Part shown: one piece after another, positions 1-8,900 of the stretch
How the letters are laid out: each line of letters opens with the position of its first letter
Position numbering within the stretch: position 1 is the stretch's first letter
DNA from: Brienomyrus brachyistius
Taxonomy: Eukaryota; Chordata; Actinopteri; Osteoglossiformes; Mormyridae
DNA length: 64,000 bases
NCBI RefSeq assembly: GCF_023856365.1
Contig: NC_064542.1
Span: 16,592,863 to 16,656,862 of the forward strand
Direction of reading: 5' to 3'
Program-made: the position numbers and the translations under genes
The notes under the pieces: generated by a model
Database searches by the model: none
Seen by the model: the letters and a program-made list of their open reading frames with translations, nothing else
Told to the model about the DNA's origin: nothing

Positions 1-977
1 AGTCGAAATAGTTTTCTGGTCGTAGAAATTATTAGCTATTTGTGAAACGGTGCAAATTTTATGAATTAAATGCAGTTTGTAGTTAATTCAGCGATATTTT
101 GTACAGGATACTTAAAGAAATGCAATAACAGCGTTCTATTAGACATGCACAGAAGGACACATTCCATGAGGTTTGTATAAATCTGCATGTAAAAACACTA
201 ACACCCTTCGTATACTGTGCAGGTATTTGTCTTCAGTGTTGGTTGCAGTTAGGTTTCTTTAAATTACCCAGTTTGTGAGTTTTATATGTGCAGGGTTGCC
301 GGTTTCGGTCAGATGGAGTGGGATTTTCAAATCCAGGCAAGTCTACACACACAATACGACAGAACAGTATTCGTGTACTGGATAAGCGATTAAACGGTGC
401 CTATATTAATAAAGCTGCTGCACTAGTTTTCAGAAAAGACGTGTTCATTATAGAAATTTCTTTCTTTTGATTTATCTAAGACATTAATGAAACTACCAGA
501 TGTAGGTTGTGTATTTCTGTGAATATATTCCATTTATTTTTTTACTTTTTTTTGTTTCTAACCTCAACAGTTAAAACATACTTTTATGTCTGTTTCACTA
601 ACTGCAGGCCTTATGGCAGTGTTATGGCATGATTTTTGAAGTTTTGTATGAAACGCTATATTGCAAGAAGTAAACTTTTATTAATGTTTTGTAAAAATAT
701 GTAAAAGGGAGATAACTTTAGCTTAATTTTTGTTTCATATAAGCTTTTTATTACTGTTATTAATGGTGACTTAATCATATTAATGAAAGATAAAATATAT
801 ATATATAAAATTTGATTTTGAGGTTGAGTAAATGTGGAACAAAGATTGCATTAAAACATTAAAATTCCTGGAGTTTCTGTATTGAAAGTAATTTGATCTA
901 TGTAAGTAATGGAGTCAAAGCACGTTTTTACGAGAAACTGAAATGAATATAACCTGAAGCTGCAATTATTTGTACAC
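1..977. other. AT-rich stretch without a recognised gene
   Basis: I see only short open frames broken by stops, poly-T runs and an (AT) run near 796-806. No splice-bounded coding exon, RNA gene or repeat family could be recognised here. It lies downstream of the minus-strand genes and may be 3' flanking or intronic DNA. Confidence 0.5.
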
Positions 978-1360
978 TTACACATTTTCATTAAAATCTG
1001 CCGTATACATAACATATTCAACTCCGAAAAGGATCGCACCTTCCTTCCAGCCCATTAATGCTTTTGTTTTCATTGTTGATGCCAACAGACACAAACACAC
1101 ACTTAAAGTTCTCGTAAGTAAATACATTCCTGCTTTTGCCAACATATACATAACGTGGGGCGCCACCGCAGTTTTGTGTCCATCATTATGGTCTCGCTTG
1201 TACCACAGTGCCATGCAGTGGCCACTAATGCTCCCTACAACGTACGCAATAAGATGCATGGAGAAGTACAAACAGCAGCAAAAAAACACTCGGATTGTAC
1301 ATGCCACAGAACCTAGTGCCACCAAATATTTCAAAATGTGTTCAGTTTGGAAAATATACT
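978..1360 (-). CDS. Possible terminal exon of a multi-pass membrane protein, unassigned
   Basis: The minus strand is open for about 125 codons here and reads into a stop at 978. The peptide has two or three hydrophobic, Cys-rich segments (for example FFCCCLYF and SVCLCLLAS) separated by a short polar loop (ALWYKRDHNDGHK), which suggests a multi-pass membrane protein tail. An acceptor-like CATCACAG lies just upstream near 1366-1373 on the minus strand. There is no ATG at the 5' end, so it would have to be an internal-to-terminal exon. I do not recognise the family, no convincing partner exon was found, and the opposite strand is also open over the same bases, so it may be chance. Confidence 0.22.
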
Positions 1361-2670
1361 GGATTTTTCCTCTGTGATGAGTTAAATCAGAACCCTTCGG
1401 TCAAAGAGGGTACACAGAGAACATTTATCACTTCAGCTCCCGTGCCATTTACAGCACCCATGTCCGCACCTGTGCACTCTTCATTCATGTGCATGCACTA
1501 CTACCAAATGTGTGTAAGCAATTTTCACCCCACTTCCAGTAAACCACACTTCTTGATGTAACCTCATGGGCCAGAGGGACGTAGGCGTACATTGTGATTG
1601 GCTGGTAGTAAGTTGGGCTGTGACCAGCCAGTTGATTGTCAGGCAACTGTGATGGTGCAGTAGCTGAACAGCTGGAATGAAATTCCATAACCTTTCATTG
1701 GTCGCAACAAGCGGTTTCAAAATTTGCTGTTTCATAACCTATGAAGATGTGCATTACCCATGTTGAAAAACATCTGTATGACTATCTTAACATAGAAGCT
1801 AATTTAGTGAGTTAGGTGAAGGCTACATCTGCATCCACATTAGGCCTCCATTGCTCAAAATCATCTATTCTATTAGGCTAGCTACTGTTTGTGATACAAG
1901 CTCTACATGCAAAGGTGTGTGTGTGTGTGTGTATGTGTAGGCAGCATAGCAAACTAATGCAACCTGGGTACACACTACTGCACAGTAATGGGACCAACCA
2001 GCACAGCAGTGAGAAGTTGGCTCAGTATTGTCACTTGGATATCATTAAATCAATCAAAATTAATGTGAAACAAAACCTTTACTATTAATTTGCTGTTACT
2101 TAGTAAAACAGTATTATAATTATTAGATTATTATAAAAAAAAATCATCTAAATAATCAACGAATGAATATACAGCAGGGTAATTTTAAGTACGAAGTATC
2201 ACTATCCCTTTATTGCATGCCTACACAAAGTTGATTTAAAGTAGACTTGGCACATCTCAGGGTAAAAACAAAAAAAGATGCAGAGCAAGAGTACAGGACA
2301 CAGTGCAGCACAGGATGCTAATGGTAAAGTGCAAATGGTACATTACTGTCAATTTCCATATAATCTGCGTGTAAGTTTTTGGACTTTGTATAGGTTTGTA
2401 AATGAAATTTCAACAGGTGCAACAGGTTACTTTTGCATAAGTTTGTAAAAGAAACTATTGACAATTAATTATGTACAGGACAACAATAAAATTACTGGGA
2501 GAAGAGGCCCACTGAATTTCCAGATTTCAGTATTAAACCATCCCCCAAAAAATGCAGCCTCAACAGCTAACCGTACTAACAGTTCATTGCCACACAATGC
2601 CCCAATCTGTGATGAGGAAACTTTACCGCCCTCTTTCTCCAGGCAGCATGGATGTTCTATACCACTGTGT

Positions 2671-2948
2671 TCAGGACTCAAATGCTTCTTTGATCCCCAC
2701 TTTGACTGAACACTTGTCTAAAGATGTAGGCTGTAGACGTTTTGCTGGTCTTCTGATGGCCTTGGCACTGTATGCTACAGGGTTGGTGGATTTCCCAAAG
2801 CCATGCATTGCAGACAGTAGCTTTGCTGGGTTATCTTTTATGTGATTAAACTGCTTGGCCATAGCAACCAGTCCAGGACTAAAGTGGTTGTCATCACGAA
2901 GCTGACACAGTCTGTCGATCATGACCTCAACCAAGTCAGCAGGCATTT
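2671..2948 (-). CDS. MULE-derived gene, terminal exon 9
   Basis: This exon has acceptor TTGACAG and runs to a TGA at 2673-2671. It encodes EMPADLVEVMIDRLCQL, then GLVAMAKQFNHIKDN, KLLSAMHGFGKS and a basic tail with RLQPTS. The pattern of helix, LLSALxxFGK and a basic QPT motif resembles the C-terminal tail of MULE-type transposases. A possible polyadenylation signal was not located with confidence. Confidence 0.7.
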
Positions 2949-5900
2949 CTGTCAAAATTAAAAAAATAAAAAGCATATAGGAAACTGAAGTCTAAATCAA
3001 TATGAAATACTAAAAGGTTTGTATTATTTTTTTTAATGTCCTTACTATTTTTACTTGCAATGTACGTAAACTGTTCTGTCTTTACAGTATTTTCATGTAA
3101 CTGCTTGACATTTTTTTTCCATTGAAAAAAAACAATGCTTTGAGACTTCACAGTTGGGTATGCATGCAAGAAATAAACCAGCACTCTCATTTATCAACCG
3201 TGCACACAAAACAGTTTCGTGTGTAAACTGTGTGTTCGACCATTTTTACGCATAGAATGATATTTCTCAATTTCTTCCCATGTGTAGAAATGTGCATTTA
3301 TTTACAAACACTCCATGGGTGATGGAGCTGCACTGTCAGTGTCACCATCTAGAATGATTCCTATTAGGGACGTTTTGCCTATGATGGCAGCTATGTTACC
3401 ATGCAGACGTGACACTGACGTGCTGCTTGGGCCCCCCCCTGGCATAGACGTGAGATCTGTGCACTGCAATCCTTTTTTTGGTGGCCATTTTCAGGTCGAG
3501 CCACTGCTTCCTCAGCCTGCGCCCGCTATCGTTACAGGTGACACAGCACTGCTTCCTCAGCCTGCGCCCGCTGTCGTTTCAGGTGACACAGCACTGCTTC
3601 CTCAGCCTGCGCCCGCTGTCGTTTCAGGTGACACAGCACTGCTTCCTCAGCCTGCGCCCGCTGTCGTTTCAGGTGACACAGCACTGCTTCCTCAGCCTGC
3701 GCCCGCTGTCGTTTCAGGTGACACAGCACTGCTTCCTCAGCCTGCGCCCGCTGTCGTCACAGGTGACACAGCACTGCTTCCTCAGCCTGCGCCCGCTGTC
3801 GTCACAGGTGACACAGCACTGCTTCCTCAGCCTACGACCGCTGTCGTCACAGGTGACACAGCACTGCTTCCTCAGCCTACGACCGCTGTCGTTACAGGTG
3901 ACACAGCACTGCTTCCTCAGCCTGCGCCCGCTGTCGTTACAGGTGACACAGCACTGCTTCCGTGTTTCACCGTCCCCATACTGGGTCTTTCTTTCTTTCA
4001 GAAATCTTTACCTCATTCTTGGTGAAGATAAATTTTTCCCACTCTTCTCTTTTTCTACTTTATTTCTTAATAGCAAAATACAGTCACAAAATAACAGTAC
4101 AAGTGTATAGTGTAAAATATATAAAGCAATAAGGATATAGGGCAGAGGTAGACAATATTATCCAGATTATGCAGGTTTTTGCTGCGACTCCCTAATTAGG
4201 TTACTAATATGAGGGCAGACTGGCTGAAGAGTCCTCACACCTGGGTCTGAACGCCTGACCTAAAGGTTATCCCTAAAATCTGCACACACACTGGCCCTTT
4301 GTGGTAAGACTTGCCACCTAGATATAGGGGTATGTCTCTCTAAACATGTTCCATTTCTCCAACATGTTCTCCTATTGTGCAGTTCGATGAAGTTCAATGC
4401 AGAAGTTATTCGCCCATATATGGATCATTGAGGGCATTTCTTTAACATTTGTTTTGCCTTGTGTGTGCCGTCATATTTAGAATGTGCAATACATTTTGCA
4501 CGTGTTTTTCTCAAAATTCATTTTGTACGGCTGTAAGTATGCATGAGTGAGAAATACCAATTTGCCCATGCCAACCGGCAATTCATTTGCACACTCTGAT
4601 AAATGAGAGTCCGACTTTCCTGTATATTTTGAAAATTTCCAGCATGGGGGAGGAAGAGACAGGTCATAAAGACATAGGCAGAACATTACCATGACTGGTT
4701 TCATCATTATGATCTTCAATGATGGGCTGGGCATATGTGGATCCCTGGTCAGCAGTGAGGTCTGTGAAATTGTTAATTCAAGAAATTAACACCTTTTAAC
4801 ACCTGACACACACGCAAAAAACATACACAGAGTCATACACACAGTCCACACATTCATTTTTTTGGGTGCAACTCTAATCCCAACTATGACAACCTTAACC
4901 CCTGCCGAGTCCTAACCTTAACCATAAGTAACCAAACAAACTACAAAACATTTGATTATTTTTTTTTTATTATTGTATTTACAGTTTTTTTCCTTTTTTT
5001 TAATAAAATTGCGTTTTACCTTGTGGGAACATTTTTGGTCCCCACAATGTCATATCTACATGACCACTTTATTAGGTACACCTATTCAACTGCTCGTTGA
5101 AGCAACTATCTAATCAGCCTATTATATATCAGTACCAAAATGTATAAGATCATGCAGATAGTGCTCAGGAGCTTCGGTGAATGTTCACATCAATCACACA
5201 ATGGGGAAGAAACGTGATTTAAGTGACTTTGAACATGGCGTGGTTGTTAGTGCCAGATGGGCTTGTGTGAGTATTTCAGAAACTGCTGATCTGCTGGGAT
5301 TTTCATGCACAACCATCTCTGAGGTTTACAGAGAATGGGCTGAAAAAGAAAATACATCCAGTGAGCAGAAGTTCTCTGGGTGACAATGCCTTGGCAGAGG
5401 TCAGAGAAGACTGGCCAGATTGGTTCAAGCTGAGAGAAAGGCAACTGTAACTCAATTAACCATTCACCACAACCAAGGTATACAGAAGAGCATCTCTTAG
5501 CACAAAACGTGTCAAACCTTGAAGCAGATGGGCTACAGCAGCAGAAAACCAGAACTGGGTGCCACTCCTGTTAGTTAAGAACAGGATACAGAGGCTACAG
5601 TGGGCACAGGCTCACCAGAATTGGACAATGGAAGAATGTAAAACCATTGCCTGGTCAGATGAGTCTCGATTTCTGCTGCAGTATTTTGCTGTTAGGGTCA
5701 GAATTAGGTGTAAACAACATGAAAGCATGAATCAATCTTGCCTTGTATCAGCAACTCAGGCTGGTGGTGGTGGTGTAATGGTGTCTGGGATATTTTTTTG
5801 GCACATTTTGCGCCCCTTACTTCCAAGTGAGCATTGTTTAAATGCTGCAGCCTACCTGAGGATTGTTACTGAAAATGTCCATCCCTTTAGGACCACAGTG

Positions 5901-8900
5901 TACCCAGTTACTAATGTATACTTCCAGCAGAATAATTCTGGAAGAATATCGGACTGGTTTCTTGAACATGACAATGAGTTCCCTGTACTCAAATGGCCTC
6001 CACAGTCAGTAGATCTCAATCCAACAGAGCACCTATGGGATGTGGTGAAACGGAAGATTCACCTCATGAAGGATCTACCGACAAATCTGCAGCAAATGTG
6101 TGATGCCGTCATGCCAATGTGGACCAAAGTATGTAAGGGAAGTTTGAAGTACCTTGCTGAATCTATGGCACAAAGAATTAAGGCACCTCTAAAGGCAAAA
6201 CTGAGGTCCGACATGATACTAACAAAGTGCACCTAATAAAGTGGCCAGCGAGTATGTACACAGATGAGCTAAAACATTAAGACCACCCCCATGTAACAAA
6301 TAATGCTGACTCTTGTAAAAAATATTTCTTCTTTATCCAACATGTCAGCTACGCGTACCTAATGTTAGCTTACCATCTAATATATCCCAGATATTATATA
6401 TGAGTCAATACATATATTACACTGCTGTTAATAAATGTATCATATCATAAAAAATCATAACAAACCACCTGTCTGTAAGTGCTGTTGATTATGTGTTGCA
6501 CCTGCTTCTAAAAATACAAAAAAATATGTCAATACAATGTTAATATTCAAGATCTATAACAATTTGCTTTCACATTGCTTAACTCTTAACTCATCTGAAA
6601 CTGAATTCTGCTATTATACAATAGGATACCTTGTGTGTGTGCACCATACTGCTTCCTGCAAACTTTTTGGTATAGTCTGTGAAAAAGGTCAGTGTCAACG
6701 ATACATGCAGTATATGATAGTGGTCAAAGTTACATACCAGTTTGTACTTATTTGGTGCCAGCACCACTTATACTTAAGCTAGTCATTTTACATAATTATG
6801 ACATTTTACTTTCAAGGGAAAATAATTCTTACTTTTGCACGAATGAAAGGTCAGGGCAAATCTCCCGGTTAGTTGAGGCATAGGTGTATCTGTCTCCATA
6901 CTCCATTTGCAGATCATTCTTCAGGGCAGATAGTGCAGATGAGGGAGAGTGACCAATCTCAAACAGTTTTGTAAGGCTTTCTATGGCCTTCTCTCCCACA
7001 TCTCGGTGTCTGAGAGCCTCTGCAACAAACAGGTTGTGGTTGTGCTTGTTCTGAATTTTCACCTCAAAGGGAAAGTCAGGCAGGTGTGGATCTTTGCTCC
7101 TATAACAACATCACATGAATGTTATGTCTAGTTAATGCCAAAACAAACAGAACATCTGAATTGTGAGCAAGTTTACCAATATACAGGCAGTCCCCTGGTT
7201 ACGAACGAGACCCAATCCCTATCTTTAAGTCCAAAAAATAATAATGCAGCACATAATAATTGCAAAGTAATAATAAAATTAACTACCTAGTGTTTTGTAC
7301 CTCAAGCTGACAAACTGCTGAAACCGCACGTAGTGAGCAAATTCATTATTACGAACCTATTTAACCCAAATTTGTAATATAACAGGTTTTATGGCAGTCC
7401 ATCCATAAGTAAGTTGTCCATGATTTGGACGCTCTTAAACTGGGGACTGCCTGTATGTATACTCAAACTTACTGGTTAATCTTCCCATTATTACAGTGCT
7501 TGAGAGTGACAGACATCTTTGCCTGACAGTTTGTATTTTTTGAGGATCTTCTGGAATTTGCCGTCTTAGACTTCACATTTACATTATGCTGACACTTGTA
7601 AGAAACCTGAATGAAACACAATGTTTCAGTTTAAATTAGCCAGTGGTATCATTTAATGTTAAATCAAAGCACTGCAGTAGAAATCTAAAACACCTCAAAA
7701 GGTCACTAAGAAGTTTTAGGTGATTGATTGCACTTATCCGATTTATCAAATACCTTGTGTAAAACACGTTTCCCCAACCTAGGTCTCGTGACATCAACCC
7801 TCCACATCACCCCCGAGCTCCTCTTAGCTGCCTTCACCCACTGCTGAGCTTGGTCTACTGTAGTGATGTTCTTGATCCTGATTGTTGCATCAAACCCAAT
7901 ATGATCAGTAGATGAAGGCACTTGTTCTAGATTGCAAACATGGTACTCATATTGGGGAGGTAGCCAACCCTATGAACAGAAACCAAATTAAGGTTATCAG
8001 AAACAAATCATCAAATCCCTGACATCTAACCATGAATAATATGAACTATATGGCCAGAAGTAAGTGGACACTCCGTTAATTAAAAGAAGTGATGAATTAT
8101 AAGCCTCAGCCATTGCTTACACACATGTATAATGAAGCACACAGCCATGTAATCTCCAGTAACAAACCCTGGCAACAGAAAGAGAAACTGCACAGAAGGA
8201 GCGAGTGAGCTGGCACTAAGGGTGGAAATCCTAGGCTTTGCTACAATACAATTACAATTTGTTTTCAAAACTCAGCAATTTGATTTGCAGAGATATTTGA
8301 AATGTTACTGCGATACGAAGCAATTCAGTAATACATGATCAATACTTTCAATACAGTAAAACAAGTTGATTTTAGGGGAATTTATTTGAATAAAAAAAAT
8401 CCTTAAATGTTTAACAGATTATTGAACAAAAAATGTCTACGCACGGAACACCATCTCATTTGTACTTTAACAATAATTTCTGGATATGTATAGCTTATTC
8501 TCTGAAAACAAAATATACTATAATGTATTTCGGTCTAGTCTCTACTAAGGTGAGTCCCTATATTGGTTTTGTGAAAGATTTATTTCATTAGAGCCTCATA
8601 TTAAGTATTCTCTCCGTTCATTTGTTTCCAGGTTTTTGATTAACACTATAACCTAAATATCTCGTGTATGAAAGTTTAGTTTATATTTCGATCAGTTTAA
8701 ATTGATGCTATCCAGTGACATGGTATTTTGGTATACATATAGCTTTGGGTCACTCCAAAATAAAATCTGAAGTTCGGCATATTTTGCGTTTGTTGCAGTC
8801 GTATCACTTCAAATCAGTGGAACCAGAAAATTGGACAAAATAACACTCCACTGTGCATTTGACAGCTATTTTCCATTTATGGTATTTATTTAACTCTATG

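Noticed and set aside
1485..1688. Minus frame with SPTYYQPITMYAYVPLAHE as an upstream exon of the 978-1360 frame
   Set aside because: A donor-like site exists, but the phase does not match the downstream frame and no family is recognisable.
3315..4110. Long proline-rich plus-strand frames over the 45-bp array
   Set aside because: Several overlapping frames are open at once as expected for a 45-bp repeat, and the region lies in an intron of the minus-strand gene.
2671..7099. Direct splice from the 6833-7099 exon to the terminal exon at 2948
   Set aside because: The phases do not match and a stop follows immediately; the two small exons at 6630-6676 and 4690-4761 are needed.
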